64,000 bases of DNA from the NCBI RefSeq assembly GCF_002893095.1, contig NZ_PKQQ01000015.1, positions 29,568 through 93,567 on the forward strand. Reading direction: 5' to 3'. Below are positions 1 through 9,343 of this stretch, piece after piece. Positions within the stretch are counted from its first letter, which is position 1, and every line of letters starts with the position of its first letter. The translations under genes and the position numbers were made by a program. The DNA is from Stenotrophomonas sp. VV52 (GTDB taxonomy: Bacteria; Pseudomonadota; Gammaproteobacteria; Xanthomonadales; Xanthomonadaceae). The notes beneath the pieces were generated by a model. The model was not told the origin of the DNA. It searched no databases and worked only from the letters and a program-made list of their open reading frames with translations.

Positions 1-130
1 TGCGGGCACCCTGCGCATCGAGCGCTTCCTGCTGCACCCGGGCTTCCCGGTCGACATCCGCCACAATGCCAAGATCGGCCGCGAGAAACTCGCGGTCTGG
101 GCCGCAACCCGAATGGAACAACACGCATGA
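1..130 (+). CDS. oleC: OleC C-terminus (partial), olefin biosynthesis AMP-ligase
   Basis: The reading frame is open from base 2 to the TGA at 128-130 and gives 42 residues ending in [10 protein letters not shown]. The stretch containing [20 protein letters not shown] resembles the C-terminal tail of OleC, the acyl-CoA-synthetase-like enzyme that acts on the beta-hydroxy acid (beta-lactone formation) in long-chain olefin synthesis. Its stop overlaps the ATG of the next gene (ATGA). The oleC-oleD order is the usual one in Xanthomonadaceae and supports the call. The rest of the gene lies outside the window. Confidence 0.75.
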   Translation, partial: AGTLRIERFLLHPGFPVDIRHNAKIGREKLAVWAATRMEQHA

Positions 131-1137
131 AGATCCTCGTCACCGGCGGTGGTGGTTTCCTCGGCCAGGCGCTGTGCCGTGGCCTGGTCGCGCGCGGCCA
201 TGAAGTGCTCAGTTTCAACCGCGGCGACTACCCGCCGCTGGCCGCGCTGGGCGTGGGCCAGATCCGCGGCGACCTGGCCGACGCCGACGCGGTGCGCCAC
301 GCGGTGGCCGGGGTCGACGCGGTGTTCCACAACGGTGCCAAGGCCGGCGCATGGGGCAGCTACGAGAGCTACCACCTGGCCAACGTGGTCGGCACGGACA
401 ACGTGATCGCGGCCTGCCGCACGCATGGCGTGCGCACGCTGGTGTACACCTCCACGCCCAGCGTCACCCACCGCGCCACCCACCCGGTCGAGGGCCTGGG
501 TGCCGATGAAGTGCCCTACGGCGAAGACTTCCAGGCGCCGTACGCGGCCACCAAGACCATTGCCGAACAGCGCGTGCTGGCCGCCAACGATGCATCGCTG
601 GCCACCGTGGCGCTGCGTCCGCGCCTGATCTGGGGCCCGGGCGACCAGCAGCTGGTGCCGCGCCTGGCCGAACGGGCGCGCGCCGGTCGCCTGCGCTTCG
701 TCGGCGACGGGACCAACCTGGTCGATACCACCTACATCGACAACGCCGCACTGGCCCACTTCCTCGCCTTCGAACACCTCGCCCCGGGCGCGGCGTGCGC
801 GGGCAAGGCGTACTTCATTTCCAACGGCGAGCCGCTGCCGATGCGCGAGCTGCTCAACAAGCTGTTGGCGGCGGTGGGCGCACCGGGCGTGGAGAAGTCG
901 ATCAGCTTCAAGACCGCGTACCGCATCGGTGCGGTGGCCGAACGCCTGTGGCCGCTGCTGCGCCTGAAGGGCGAACCGCCGATGACCCGCTTCCTGGCCG
1001 AGCAACTGTGCACCCCGCACTGGTACAGCATGGAGCCGGCACGCCGCGACTTCGGCTATGTGCCACAGGTGAGCATTGACGAAGGGCTCACGAGGCTGAA
1101 GGCTTCATCGCATATCCAGATTCCCATCACTTCCTGA
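127..1137 (+). CDS. oleD: OleD, NAD(P)-dependent 2-alkyl-3-oxoalkanoate reductase
   Basis: A 336-residue extended short-chain dehydrogenase of the 3-beta-hydroxysteroid dehydrogenase/epimerase type. The Rossmann motif GGGGFLG is at residues 7-13 and the catalytic YxxxK (YAATK) at 139-143. In the Ole pathway, OleD reduces the 2-alkyl-3-ketoacid made by the thiolase OleA to the beta-hydroxy acid used by OleC, leading to long-chain internal olefins. The ATG overlaps the oleC stop, so the two are translationally coupled. Assignment rests on motifs plus the oleC neighbour; without context it would only be a NAD-dependent epimerase/reductase. Confidence 0.85.
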   Translation: MKILVTGGGGFLGQALCRGLVARGHEVLSFNRGDYPPLAALGVGQIRGDLADADAVRHAVAGVDAVFHNGAKAGAWGSYESYHLANVVGTDNVIAACRTHGVRTLVYTSTPSVTHRATHPVEGLGADEVPYGEDFQAPYAATKTIAEQRVLAANDASLATVALRPRLIWGPGDQQLVPRLAERARAGRLRFVGDGTNLVDTTYIDNAALAHFLAFEHLAPGAACAGKAYFISNGEPLPMRELLNKLLAAVGAPGVEKSISFKTAYRIGAVAERLWPLLRLKGEPPMTRFLAEQLCTPHWYSMEPARRDFGYVPQVSIDEGLTRLKASSHIQIPITS

Positions 1138-1198
1138 ACACCGAAGCTTGGTGAAGATGGCAGCACGCCAATCCGGCACGCCCGACGCGAGGATCGAC

Positions 1199-1354
1199 AT
1201 GCTGCACTACGCCGTAATCTTCTTTGTTATCGCCCTTATTGCGGCAGTGCTCGGTTTCTCCGGCATTGCTGGTGCCGCCAGCAACATCGCCTGGATCCTG
1301 TTCGTGGTGTTCCTGATCCTGGCGATCATCTCGATGTTCCGCAAGCGAGGTTAG
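1199..1354 (+). CDS. DUF1328 (YtjA-like) small membrane protein
   Basis: A 51-residue hydrophobic protein starting MLHYAVIFF, with two predicted membrane segments (about residues 3-20 and 28-46) and a basic tail (FRKRG). Sequence and length match the DUF1328/YtjA family of small inner-membrane proteins, whose function is unknown. The ATG at 1199 is preferred over upstream starts because a GAGGA ribosome site lies at 1189-1193 and family members begin with MLHYA. It stands alone between oleD and a terminator. Confidence 0.85.
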   Translation: MLHYAVIFFVIALIAAVLGFSGIAGAASNIAWILFVVFLILAIISMFRKRG

Positions 1355-1418
1355 TAGCGCGCAGGATCCTGCGGGCCCCCCTCTCTCCGGGCCCGCATGA
1401 TCCAGCGCGAACCGCTGA

Positions 1419-1453
1419 GGGCCTGGCGCTTCCAAGGGCGCCAGGCCCTTTTT
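1419..1453 (+). terminator. rho-independent terminator after the DUF1328 gene
   Basis: A perfect 11-bp stem (GGGCCTGGCGC at 1419-1429, its complement at 1438-1448) with an 8-base loop, followed by five T residues at 1449-1453. Confidence 0.85.
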
Positions 1454-1474
1454 GTTGTGGGTCGACAACCGACG

Positions 1475-1542
1475 GTAGAGCCACGCCCTGCGTGGCTGCG
1501 TGATGTCTGGACCGAGCGCAGCCACGCAGGGCGTGGCTCTAC
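1475..1542. repeat. GTAG REP repeat, inverted dimer
   Basis: Two copies of the GTAGAGCCACGCCCTGCGTG family in opposite orientation (1475-1500, and its complement ending CTAC at 1542) separated by about 17 bases. The shared GTAG end and internal palindrome match REP-type elements (SMAG) described in Stenotrophomonas maltophilia. Further copies of this subfamily are at 32849 and 35606. Confidence 0.8.
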
Positions 1543-1552
1543 CCCGTCCCTG

Positions 1553-1564
1553 TAGAATGTCGCC
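1553..1564 (+). promoter_or_regulatory. -10 box six bases before the ubiJ ATG (likely leaderless mRNA)
   Basis: TAGAAT at 1553-1558 is followed by six bases and then the ATG at 1565. Transcription starting about seven bases after a -10 box would begin at the start codon. No ribosome site and no good -35 box is visible. Confidence 0.45.
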
Positions 1565-2206
1565 ATGCCCCGCTCTTTGCTCTCCTCCCTCAAGCCCCTG
1601 GCCGGCAATGCGCTGCAGCTCGCGCTCAACCGCGCCCTGGCGCTGGATCCCGATACCCGCCGCGCGCTGGTCGCGCTGGATGGCCGCCATATCGCCCTTA
1701 CCCTCGAATCGCCCGCGCTGGCGATGCGGATCGGCGTGGACGGCGAGCGCCTGACCGTGGGTCCGGTGGACCCGCAGGCCGAGCCGGACCTGGCCGTGCG
1801 CAGCACGCTGGGGGGCGTGCTGGCCCAGCTGCCATTCCTGGCCAACGCGCGCCGTGGCGGCGACGCCCCGGCTGGGCGGGTCAAGGTCTCCGGCGATGCC
1901 GAACTGGCGCGTCGGCTGCAGCAGCTGGCCAACCGGTTCGACCCGGACTGGCAGCTGCCGTTCGTAAAGGTGTTTGGCGAAGTAGTAGGCGTGCAGGTCG
2001 CCAATGCGCTGCGCTCGGCCCTGCAGCATGCGCGCCGTGGCGCGTCCGACCTGGCGCACAGCGCCGCTGAATTTGTCACCGAGGAGTCGCGCGACGTGGT
2101 AGCCCGAGCCGAACTGGATGCCTTCCATGACGATGTGGATGTGATGCGCGACGACGTGGAACGCATGGCGGCCCGTGTGCAGCGCCTGGCCCAGGTGCGC
2201 GCATGA
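1565..2206 (+). CDS. ubiJ: UbiJ-like SCP2-domain ubiquinone biosynthesis accessory factor
   Basis: 213 residues, close to the about 200 of E. coli UbiJ. An SCP2-like lipid-binding domain covers roughly residues 15-120 and the tail (about 175-213) is a charged helix likely to form a coiled coil. UbiJ is an accessory protein of the soluble Ubi complex and binds ubiquinone intermediates. The call depends strongly on position: the stop overlaps the start of ubiB by ATGA, the usual ubiJ-ubiB arrangement. The usual upstream neighbour ubiE is not present here. Confidence 0.85.
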   Translation: MPRSLLSSLKPLAGNALQLALNRALALDPDTRRALVALDGRHIALTLESPALAMRIGVDGERLTVGPVDPQAEPDLAVRSTLGGVLAQLPFLANARRGGDAPAGRVKVSGDAELARRLQQLANRFDPDWQLPFVKVFGEVVGVQVANALRSALQHARRGASDLAHSAAEFVTEESRDVVARAELDAFHDDVDVMRDDVERMAARVQRLAQVRA

Positions 2207-3861
2207 AGGCGGTGTTCCGTGCAAGCCGCATTGGTCGGGTGATCCTGCGCTACCGTCTGGACGATCTGCTCGACGGCACACCGCTGGAAGGCTGGCTGCG
2301 CATTGCCAAGCCGTTCGTGCCGCGCGCCTCGTCCGACATCGCCGCGCAGTCGCGGGGCGCGCGCCTGCGCCTGGCCCTGCAGGACCTCGGCCCGATCTTC
2401 GTCAAGTTCGGGCAGATCCTGTCCACCCGCCGCGACCTGATTCCGGCCGACATCGCCAACGAACTCACCCTGCTGCAGGACCGGGTCAAGCCGTTCGACG
2501 GCGCCACCGCGCAGCGCATCGTCGAACAGGCGCTGGGCCGCCCGGTGGCCGAGGCCTTCGCCACGTTCGACCTGCAGCCGCTGGCCTCGGCCTCGATCGC
2601 CCAGGTCCACGCCGCCACCCTGGCCGATGGCCGCCAGGTGGTGGTCAAGGTGCTGCGCCCGGACATCGAAAAGCAGATCGACGCCGATATCGCGCTGCTG
2701 AAATCCGCAGCGGCGCTGGTCGAGCGCGCGCACCCGCGCGCCGACAAGATTCGCCCACGCGAAGTGGTGGCCGAAGTCGAAAACACCCTGGCCGCCGAAC
2801 TCGACCTGCAGCGCGAAGGCGCCAACGCCAGCGTGCTGCGCCGCAACTGGGTGGACTCGGACGACCTGTACGTGCCCGAGGTGATCTGGAGCCACACCGC
2901 CGAACGCGCGCTCACCCTGGAGCGGGTGTGGGGGATTCCCTCCGACGACATCGCCGCGCTGGACAAGGCCGGCATCGACCGCAAGGCGCTCGCCGCCAAG
3001 GGCGTGCGCGTGTTCTACACGCAGGTGTTCCGCGACAACTTCTTCCACGCCGACGCGCACGCCGGCAACATCTGGGTCGACACCGACCCGATGCGCCGCG
3101 ACAACCCGCGCTTCATCGCGCTGGATTTCGGCATCATGGGCCAGCTCTCCGAAGAAGATCAGTACTACCTGGCCGAGAACTTCATGGCCATCTTCAACAA
3201 GGACTACCGGCGCATGGCCGAGCTCCATGTTGAAGCCGGCTGGATGCCGAACAACGTGCGCATCGACGAACTCGAAGCGGCCGCGCGTTCGGTGTGCGAG
3301 CCGTACTTCACCCGCCCGCTGTCGCAGATCTCGCTGGCCGAAGTGCTGATCAAGCTGTTCCGCGTGGCGCAGCGTTATGAGCTGACCCTGCAGCCGCAGC
3401 TGATCCTGCTGCAGAAGACCCTGCTCAACATCGAAGGCGTGGGCCGCCAGCTGGATCCGGAACTGGACATCTGGGCAGTGGCGCGGCCGGTGCTGGAACG
3501 CATCCTGCGCGAACGCTACAGCCCGCGCCGGGTGCTGAAGGAAATGCGCAAGCGCCTGCCGGAAATCATGACCCACGCGCCGGACATGCCGCGCCTGGTC
3601 CACGCCTGGCTGCGCCAGCAGGTGGAAGGCGGGCATGAACTGTCGATGCGCTCGCGCGACCTTGAAGCGCTCAACGTCAACCTGCAGAAGCTGCAGAAGC
3701 GTGCGGTAGCCGCGATTGCAGGTGTCGGCCTGCTGATCGTCGCGGCCGTACTGTATGGCATGCAGCCGGGTGGCTGGTACTTCGGTGACGTGCCGATGTT
3801 GAGCTGGGTGAGCGGTGTGGCCGGGTTGTTCTCGCTGGGCGCAGCGTGGTGGCGGCGATGA
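2203..3861 (+). CDS. ubiB: UbiB, atypical ADCK/ABC1-family kinase-like protein for ubiquinone synthesis
   Basis: 552 residues (E. coli UbiB is 546). The ABC1/ADCK hallmarks are visible: the KxGQ motif (KFGQ, residues 68-71), the alanine-rich [10 protein letters not shown] loop, the lysine of VVVKVLRP, the DAHAGN loop and the DFG-like ALDFGIMG. Two hydrophobic helices at the C-terminus (about 504-524 and 535-550) anchor it in the inner membrane. UbiB is an ATPase thought to help extract or present membrane-bound ubiquinone precursors. It overlaps ubiJ by ATGA, and the next gene starts within its stop, so the three form one transcription unit. Confidence 0.93.
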   Translation: MKAVFRASRIGRVILRYRLDDLLDGTPLEGWLRIAKPFVPRASSDIAAQSRGARLRLALQDLGPIFVKFGQILSTRRDLIPADIANELTLLQDRVKPFDGATAQRIVEQALGRPVAEAFATFDLQPLASASIAQVHAATLADGRQVVVKVLRPDIEKQIDADIALLKSAAALVERAHPRADKIRPREVVAEVENTLAAELDLQREGANASVLRRNWVDSDDLYVPEVIWSHTAERALTLERVWGIPSDDIAALDKAGIDRKALAAKGVRVFYTQVFRDNFFHADAHAGNIWVDTDPMRRDNPRFIALDFGIMGQLSEEDQYYLAENFMAIFNKDYRRMAELHVEAGWMPNNVRIDELEAAARSVCEPYFTRPLSQISLAEVLIKLFRVAQRYELTLQPQLILLQKTLLNIEGVGRQLDPELDIWAVARPVLERILRERYSPRRVLKEMRKRLPEIMTHAPDMPRLVHAWLRQQVEGGHELSMRSRDLEALNVNLQKLQKRAVAAIAGVGLLIVAAVLYGMQPGGWYFGDVPMLSWVSGVAGLFSLGAAWWRR

Positions 3862-4583
3862 GCGAGGTCGAGGCGCTGGCCGAAGCGCCGGTGGCGCTGC
3901 CGCCGTTGCAGCTGCTGCACGTGGACGAGCGCCTCGCGGTGGTCAGCAAGCCTGCGGGCCTGATGGTCCACGACAGCAAGCTGGCGCGTGGCGAAGATGA
4001 TTTCCTGGCCGACCGCCTGCGCGAACAGCTGGGCAGGCCGATCTTCCTGGTGCACCGGCTGGACCGCGCCACCAGCGGCTGCCTGCTGCTCGCCTTCGAT
4101 CGCGAAAGCGCCAGCGTGCTGGGCAAGTCGTTGATGGGCGGCGACGTCATCAAGGACTACCTGGCGATCTGCCGGGGCTGGCCGGCGGAAGAAGCCTTCA
4201 CCGTCGACCACGACTTGGACGGCGGCCCCGGCAAGCCGGTGAAGAAGCAGGCCATCACCCATTTCCAGCGGGTGGCGGTGGGTGAGATTCCGGTACCCAT
4301 GGGCGAATTCGAAACCTCGCGCTATGCGCTGCTGCGCTGCCAGCCGCAGACCGGGCGCTTCCGCCAGATCCGCCGGCACCTGAAGCATCTGTCGCATCAC
4401 CTGATCGGCGACACCAGCCACGGCGACGGCCGCCACAACCGCAGCTTCCGCATGCAGGGCATCCACCGCATGCTGCTGCACGCCGAACGCCTGCGCTTCC
4501 CGCATTTGGACGGCACGCCGATGGATGTCAGCGCGCCGGTGGATGGGGAGTTTCGCAAGGCCATGGATCTGTTCGGCTGGTAA
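3858..4583 (+). CDS. truC: TruC-like RluA-family tRNA pseudouridine synthase
   Basis: 241 residues. The catalytic motif HRLDRATSG is at 66-74, with the nucleophilic Asp at 69. The downstream stretch [19 protein letters not shown] followed by a GDGRHNR loop is characteristic of TruC, which makes pseudouridine 65 in tRNA(Ile1) and tRNA(Asp). The ATG at 3858 is chosen because it overlaps the ubiB stop (ATGA); in-frame GTGs at 3846 and 3849 would only add four residues. Other RluA paralogues cannot be excluded, but the [12 protein letters not shown] segment favours TruC. Confidence 0.85.
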   Translation: MSEVEALAEAPVALPPLQLLHVDERLAVVSKPAGLMVHDSKLARGEDDFLADRLREQLGRPIFLVHRLDRATSGCLLLAFDRESASVLGKSLMGGDVIKDYLAICRGWPAEEAFTVDHDLDGGPGKPVKKQAITHFQRVAVGEIPVPMGEFETSRYALLRCQPQTGRFRQIRRHLKHLSHHLIGDTSHGDGRHNRSFRMQGIHRMLLHAERLRFPHLDGTPMDVSAPVDGEFRKAMDLFGW

Positions 4584-4607
4584 TGCGTCGCGCGGGTTTG
4601 GGACCGC

Positions 4608-4690
4608 GGGGACACGCATGGCGTGTCGCTACGCAGCCCACCCGTCACGGTCCGCCGGACCGCGTAGCGACACGCCACGCGTGTCCCACG
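4608..4690. repeat. GTAG REP repeat, inverted pair (GTAGCGACACGCC subfamily)
   Basis: Two copies of the palindrome GTAGCGACACGCCATGCGTG in opposite orientation (4608-4632 ending CTAC; 4664-4690 beginning GTAG) separate the ends of two convergent genes. Further copies lie at 31184-31276 and 44697-44763. Confidence 0.8.
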
Positions 4691-4709
4691 CACATCCGCA
4701 CCGCTCGAC

Positions 4710-5261
4710 TTACTTCGCCGGCGCCCCCTGCGCCGGCGCCTCATTTACAATCGCCTCAAGGTCCTTCTGCAGGTCCACGAACAGCGGCTGCATGCGGTCC
4801 TGGATCGCCACCATCGCGTTCTGCATCAGCGCCGGGGTCTTGTCCAGCAGGCTCTGCCCGGCCGAGCTCTCATAGAACTCCGCCATCGCCAGCACGTCTT
4901 CCTTGCTGAAGGTCTTCTTGTACAGGTCCACGTACATCGGCCGCAGCTGCTGCCACGACAGCGCCTGGCGAATCGTTTCCTTGCTGCGCTGCTCGATGCG
5001 CTGCAACTGCACCTTCTGCGCCTCGTCCAGCTTGCGCTGCTGCGCGATCTGCAGGAACTGCTGGCGCTGCATCTCCTCCATCCGCGGCACCATCGAGTCG
5101 AGCATGTTCTGCGCCCGCGAGGCGGCCAGCAGCCGGTTGATGTCCGCGTCCGACGGCGGCGCGGCCAAGGCAGGGGCCACTGCGGCCAGGGCCAGTGCAA
5201 CGGTCAGGCCCAGGCCCAGCCGGGCGAACCCACGTCGGGCGGTTGAACGGGTCGAAATCAT
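4710..5261 (-). CDS. DUF2059 exported protein
   Basis: 183 residues from the ATG at 5261. This start gives a standard signal peptide (RSTARRGF, then a hydrophobic Leu/Ala core, then ALAAP) and an AGGA site nine bases upstream; an ATG seven codons earlier is also open. After cleavage the protein is helical and charged. The segment from QLRPMYVDLYKKTFS through EDVLAMAEFYES matches the DUF2059 family, periplasmic proteins of unknown function. It faces truC convergently across a REP pair and is alone on its strand. Confidence 0.8.
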   Translation of the reverse strand: MISTRSTARRGFARLGLGLTVALALAAVAPALAAPPSDADINRLLAASRAQNMLDSMVPRMEEMQRQQFLQIAQQRKLDEAQKVQLQRIEQRSKETIRQALSWQQLRPMYVDLYKKTFSKEDVLAMAEFYESSAGQSLLDKTPALMQNAMVAIQDRMQPLFVDLQKDLEAIVNEAPAQGAPAK

Positions 5262-5447
5262 GAAGTGCGTCCTGCGGTGCATGGAACCCCGAGCATACCT
5301 GCGCCACCGTCAAGCCGTCGTGGCGCGGAGCAGCATCGCCCTGCGCCGGGCCAGCAAACCGACGGTTCCGGCCCATACGTGACTTTTGACCCCCGTTTCG
5401 ACGCTATTGGTGCACATTGCGGTCACCTACGGTGCGGGTCCTGCCCT

Positions 5448-5460
5448 TACAATGCGCCCC
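5448..5460 (+). promoter_or_regulatory. -10 box seven bases before the arfB ATG (likely leaderless)
   Basis: TACAAT at 5448-5453 is followed by GCGCCCC and the ATG at 5461. The start point would coincide with the start codon. The -35 region is not recognisable. Confidence 0.4.
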
Positions 5461-5892
5461 ATGGGAAATGGGCCTGTCACCATCAACGACCAGCTGGCGA
5501 TTCCGGACACGGAACTCGTCGAGCGGTTCGTGCGCGCCAGTGGCGCCGGCGGGCAGAACGTGAACAAGGTCTCCACCGCCGTCGAGCTGCGCTTCGACGT
5601 GGCCGGCTCGCCCTCCCTGCCCGAACCGTTGCGCGCGCGCCTGCTGGCGCGACGCGACCGGCGCATGACCGGCGAAGGCGTGCTGGTCATCGACGCACAG
5701 CGTTTCCGTACCCAGGACCGTAACCGCGAGGACGCGCGCGAACGCCTGGCCGCCTTCATCCAGGCCAGCCTCAGCGTGCCCAAGGCGCGCGTGGCGACCA
5801 AGCCCACCTATGGCGCCAAGATGCGCCGGCTGGATGAAAAGAAAGGCCGCGCGCAGATCAAGCGCGGCCGCACCACACGCAATTGGGAGTGA
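5461..5892 (+). CDS. arfB: ArfB (YaeJ), alternative ribosome-rescue peptidyl-tRNA hydrolase
   Basis: 143 residues (E. coli ArfB is 140). The GGQ catalytic motif sits in GAGGQNVNK (Gly30-Gln32). The C-terminal tail from about residue 110 is strongly basic (KPTYGAKMRRLDEKK, then RAQIKRGRTTRNW), as expected for the part that enters the empty mRNA channel of stalled ribosomes. Upstream in-frame ATGs exist, but the 5461 start gives the normal family length and sits just after a -10 box. Next gene begins 4 bases after the stop. Confidence 0.93.
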   Translation: MGNGPVTINDQLAIPDTELVERFVRASGAGGQNVNKVSTAVELRFDVAGSPSLPEPLRARLLARRDRRMTGEGVLVIDAQRFRTQDRNREDARERLAAFIQASLSVPKARVATKPTYGAKMRRLDEKKGRAQIKRGRTTRNWE

Positions 5893-5896
5893 TTGC

Positions 5897-6499
5897 TTGA
5901 ACAACCGTAGTCCGCTGCTGCCGGCCGTGCCCCCGCAGATGCCGCAGGTCAAACCGAACCGTTTCCTGCGCTGGCTGGCGCGCTGCACGCTGCGCCTGGG
6001 CGGCTGGAAGGTCACCGGCACCTTCCCCAACGTGCCCAAGCTGGTCTTCATCGTGGCCCCGCATTCGTCCAACTGGGACGGCTTCTGGGGCATGGCGGCC
6101 AAGATCGCGCTGGGCATGCAGGTGAAGGTGCTGGGCAAGGCCTCGCTGTTCTGGTGGCCGCTCTCGCCGCTGCTGCACACCCTGGGCGTGATCCCGCTGG
6201 ACCGCAGCTCGCCGCAGGGCACGGTGGAGCAGGCGGTCAGCCTGCTGCGCAATTCGGACAAGCTCTGGTACGCGATCACCCCGGAAGGCACCCGCAAGGC
6301 GGTGACCCACTGGAAGGCCGGGTTCCTGAAGATCGCCCGCATGGCCGACGTGCCGGTGCTGGCCTGCTACTTCCACTACCCGGAAAAGACCATCGGCATC
6401 GGCCCGCTGTTCTACTCCACCGGCGACGACGTGGCCGACATGGCCGCCATCCGCGAGTACTACCGGCCCTGGCAGGGCAAGAACCGCGGCACCGTGTGA
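5897..6499 (+). CDS. PlsC-like 1-acylglycerol-3-phosphate acyltransferase family protein
   Basis: 200 residues from a TTG start at 5897 (GGGAG six bases upstream); an ATG at 5939 would give 186. The PlsC acyltransferase motifs are present: H(x)4D as HSSNWD (His56-Asp61) and the ITPEGTRK block. It lacks an obvious N-terminal membrane helix. The length is shorter than PlsC itself, and the type resembles small acyltransferases that act on lysophospholipids or lipid A precursors; the substrate cannot be read from sequence. It follows arfB after 4 bases, so the two are probably cotranscribed. Confidence 0.8.
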   Translation: MNNRSPLLPAVPPQMPQVKPNRFLRWLARCTLRLGGWKVTGTFPNVPKLVFIVAPHSSNWDGFWGMAAKIALGMQVKVLGKASLFWWPLSPLLHTLGVIPLDRSSPQGTVEQAVSLLRNSDKLWYAITPEGTRKAVTHWKAGFLKIARMADVPVLACYFHYPEKTIGIGPLFYSTGDDVADMAAIREYYRPWQGKNRGTV

Positions 6500-6599
6500 A
6501 GGAAGGCGCCACGTCCGGCACATGCTGGGCGCAGGCAATGGGAGTAGGGTGATCGGCTGCGGTTACAGCCCGCTTCACCTCATTCCAGGAGCCCGTTTC

Positions 6600-8756
6600 A
6601 TGTCGCGTACCGTTATCTTGGCCGCCGCCATCAGCCTTGCGCTGGCGGCCTGTTCCGGCAAGGAGTCCACCCCCGTGTCCGACACCCAGACCCCCGCCGC
6701 GCAGCAGCCGGCCGATGCGTCCACCAACCCCCTGTTGAGCGCCAGCACGCTGCCGTTCCAGGCGCCGCCGTTCGACCGCATCAAGGACAGCGACTACCTG
6801 CCGGCCTTCAATGAAGGCATGAAGCAGCACCTGGCCGAAGTGCGCAAGATCGCCGACAACAGCGAGCCGGCCACCTTCGACAACACCATCGAAGCGCTGG
6901 AGCGCAGCGGCGAAACCCTCACCCGCGTCTCGCGCGTGTTCTTCGGCATCGTCCAGGCCGACACCAACGACGCGCGCCAGAAGATCCAGGAAGAGGTCGC
7001 GCCGAAGCTGGCCGAGCACCAGGACGAGATCAGCCTGGACCCGAAGCTGTTCGCGCGCATCAAGAGCATCTACGACCAGCGTGATTCGCTGGGCCTGGAC
7101 CCGGTGCAGAAGCGTCTGGTCGAGCGCGATTACCAGGAATTCGTCCGTGCCGGCGCGCAGCTCAATGACGCCGACAAGGCCAGCCTGCGCAAGCTCAACG
7201 TGGAAGAAACCACGCTGGCCACCAAGTTCCACACCCGCCTGGTCGCTGCAACCGCCGCCGCTGCCGTGGTGGTGGACGACAAGGCCAGGCTGGCCGGCCT
7301 GAGCGAAGAAGAGATCAACACCGCCGCCGCCGACGCCAAGGCGCGCAACCTGGAAGGCAAGTTCCTGCTGCCGCTGCAGAACACCACCCAGCAGCCGGTG
7401 CTCGCTTCGCTGACCGACCGCGACCAGCGCGCTGCCGTGCTCAATGCCTCGGAAACCCGCGCCGAGCGTGGCGATGCAAACGATACCCGCGAAACCGTAC
7501 AGCGCCTGGCCCAGCTGCGTGCGCAGAAGGCCAAGCTGCTTGGGTTCGAGAACTACGCCGCGTACAGCCTGGCCGACCAGATGGCCAAGACCCCGGCGGC
7601 GGCGACGAAGCTTCTGACCGATACGGTGCCGGCCGCCACCAACAAGGCGCGCGGTGAAATCGCCGAGATGCAGAAGGTGATCGACGCGCAGAAGGGTGGT
7701 TTCCAGCTGGCCGCGTCGGACTGGGACTTCTACGCTGAACAGGTGCGCAAGGCGCAGTACGACCTGGACGAGTCGCAGATCAAGCCGTACTTCGAGCTCG
7801 ACAACGTGCTGCAGAACGGCGTCTTCTATGCCGCTACCCAGCTGTACGGCATCACCTTCAAGCCGCGTACCGACATTCCGACCTACCACCCGGACATGAA
7901 GGTGTATGAAGTGTTCGACAAGGACGGCACCTCGCTGGCGCTGTTCTACACCGACTACTTCAAGCGCGATAGCAAGTCCGGTGGCGCGTGGATGGACGTG
8001 TTCGTCGAACAGAACGGCCTGACCGGCGACAAGCCGGTGGTCTACAACGTCTGCAACTTCACCAAGCCGGCCGCGGGCCAGCCGGCGCTGCTGAGCTTCG
8101 ACGACGTCACCACCATGTTCCACGAGTTCGGCCATGCGCTGCACGGCATGTTCTCGAACGTGAAGTACCCGTCCATCGCCGGCACCAGCACCTCGCGCGA
8201 TTTCGTCGAGTTCCCGTCGCAGTTCAACGAGCACTGGGCGCTGGACCCGAAGGTGTTCGCCAACTACGCCAAGAACTACAAGACCGGCGAGCCGATGCCG
8301 CAGGCGCTGGTGGACAAGATCCTGAAGGCCCGTACCTTCAACCAGGGCTACGCGACCACCGAGTACCTGTCCGCCGCACTGCTCGACCTGGCCTGGCACA
8401 CCCAGCCGGCCGACGCCAAGCTGCAGGACGTGGCGCCGTTTGAAGCCGCTGCGCTGAAGAAGTTCAAGGTCGACCTGCCGCAGGTGCCGCCGCGTTACCG
8501 CACCACCTACTTCGACCACATCTGGGGCGGCGGCTACTCGGCCGGTTACTACGCCTATTTCTGGGCCGAAGTGCTGGACCACGACTCGTTCGAGTGGTTC
8601 AAGGAACACGGTGGCCTGACCGCTGAAAACGGCCAGGTGTTCCGGGACAAGATCCTCTCGCGTGGCAACAGCGTGGAGCTGGCCGACCTGTACCGCGAAT
8701 TCCGCGGCAAGGACCCGTCGGTGGAACCGCTGCTGGTGAACCGCGGTTTGAAGTGA
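6600..8756 (+). CDS. dcp: M3-family zinc oligopeptidase (Dcp/OpdA type), predicted lipoprotein
   Basis: 718 residues. The thermolysin-like zinc motif HEFGH is at 508-512 (TMFHEFGHALHGMFS) with the third ligand in the following DFVEFPSQ helix, as in peptidyl-dipeptidase Dcp and oligopeptidase A. The start at 6600 is preferred: AGGAG is seven bases upstream and the N-terminus then forms a lipoprotein signal (SLALAAC, lipidated Cys about residue 18). That would place the enzyme in the periplasm or outer membrane, unlike cytoplasmic E. coli Dcp. A terminator follows. Confidence 0.9.
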   Translation: MSRTVILAAAISLALAACSGKESTPVSDTQTPAAQQPADASTNPLLSASTLPFQAPPFDRIKDSDYLPAFNEGMKQHLAEVRKIADNSEPATFDNTIEALERSGETLTRVSRVFFGIVQADTNDARQKIQEEVAPKLAEHQDEISLDPKLFARIKSIYDQRDSLGLDPVQKRLVERDYQEFVRAGAQLNDADKASLRKLNVEETTLATKFHTRLVAATAAAAVVVDDKARLAGLSEEEINTAAADAKARNLEGKFLLPLQNTTQQPVLASLTDRDQRAAVLNASETRAERGDANDTRETVQRLAQLRAQKAKLLGFENYAAYSLADQMAKTPAAATKLLTDTVPAATNKARGEIAEMQKVIDAQKGGFQLAASDWDFYAEQVRKAQYDLDESQIKPYFELDNVLQNGVFYAATQLYGITFKPRTDIPTYHPDMKVYEVFDKDGTSLALFYTDYFKRDSKSGGAWMDVFVEQNGLTGDKPVVYNVCNFTKPAAGQPALLSFDDVTTMFHEFGHALHGMFSNVKYPSIAGTSTSRDFVEFPSQFNEHWALDPKVFANYAKNYKTGEPMPQALVDKILKARTFNQGYATTEYLSAALLDLAWHTQPADAKLQDVAPFEAAALKKFKVDLPQVPPRYRTTYFDHIWGGGYSAGYYAYFWAEVLDHDSFEWFKEHGGLTAENGQVFRDKILSRGNSVELADLYREFRGKDPSVEPLLVNRGLK

Positions 8757-8772
8757 TCGCTCACATGTTGTG

Positions 8773-8811
8773 ACACACGAACGGCAGGGGAACCCCTGCC
8801 TTTCGTGTTTT
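8773..8811 (+). terminator. rho-independent terminator after the M3 peptidase gene
   Basis: A long near-perfect hairpin: ACACGAA plus GGCAGGGG pairs with CCCCTGCC plus TTCGTGT (8775-8808) around an AA turn, then T residues. Confidence 0.75.
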
Positions 8812-8830
8812 CTACGGTTGCCCACAACGC

Positions 8831-8900
8831 GTAGTGCCGGCCGCCGGCCGGCTCTGCACGAGCCCAACCGAAAGAGGAGCCGGCCAGCGGCCGGCACTAC
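8831..8900. repeat. GTAG REP repeat, inverted pair (GTAGTGCCGGCCGCCGG subfamily)
   Basis: GTAGTGCCGGCCGCCGGCC at 8831 and its inverted partner ending GGCCGGCACTAC at 8900. Another copy of this subfamily is at 43194. The pair overlaps the last codons of the neighbouring minus-strand gene. Confidence 0.8.
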
Positions 8901-9340
8901 GTACCCACCCTGCACCCCACTTCACTACACCCCAGGTGATCCAACGCGATCTCCAACGCATGCATGTAACTCTGCGCGCAATACCCGTGCGCCACGCCGA
9001 TGCGCTGGCCTACATGCTCCGGCAGGCACGTTTCTGGCGCCGCACTGTCATCGTCATGCACTTCCACATACACGTTGTGCAGGTGTGGCAGCAGCTTCTG
9101 CAATCGCAGGCTGCCCACGCATGCACCCGGATCCAGCAGCGTTACTTCGCCACGGCTGTGGTCGGCTACGCGCAGCGCATCCAGTAGTTCCTGTTCCGAA
9201 CCACAGGCACGAATCGCCACCGTGGTACCCGCATCGATCGCACGGTGCACCAGCGCCTTCAGCACCGGCGCCGGCAGCGGCTGCGCGGTACGAATCAACT
9301 GCCCGGCCGCTTCCGGGCCGCGAATGATGAAGATCGACAT
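8897..9340 (-). CDS. degenerate type II dehydroquinase (AroQ)-like protein, copy 2
   Basis: 147 residues. The second half, with EVTLLDPGACVGS, VYVEVHDDD and GVAHGYCAQSYMHALEIAL, aligns by eye with AroQ (NPGAYTHTS, VEVHLSN, GFGAQGYxLALEAL). The active site is not intact: the GPNLNxLGxRExxxYG start with its Arg and Tyr is absent and the His of YTHTS is replaced. The Glu and His of VEVH remain. Three bases separate it from its upstream partner (9344-9748), so the two are cotranscribed. It may be a dead paralogue retained for another role; function unknown. Confidence 0.6.
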   Translation of the reverse strand: MSIFIIRGPEAAGQLIRTAQPLPAPVLKALVHRAIDAGTTVAIRACGSEQELLDALRVADHSRGEVTLLDPGACVGSLRLQKLLPHLHNVYVEVHDDDSAAPETCLPEHVGQRIGVAHGYCAQSYMHALEIALDHLGCSEVGCRVGT

Positions 9341-9343
9341 CGC

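Noticed and set aside
6276..8915. Minus-strand open frame of 879 codons over the M3 peptidase gene
   Set aside because: It is antisense to a gene with clear motifs and codon bias; its composition (Val/Leu/Gly/Arg-rich, no domain) is the shadow expected of GC-rich coding DNA.
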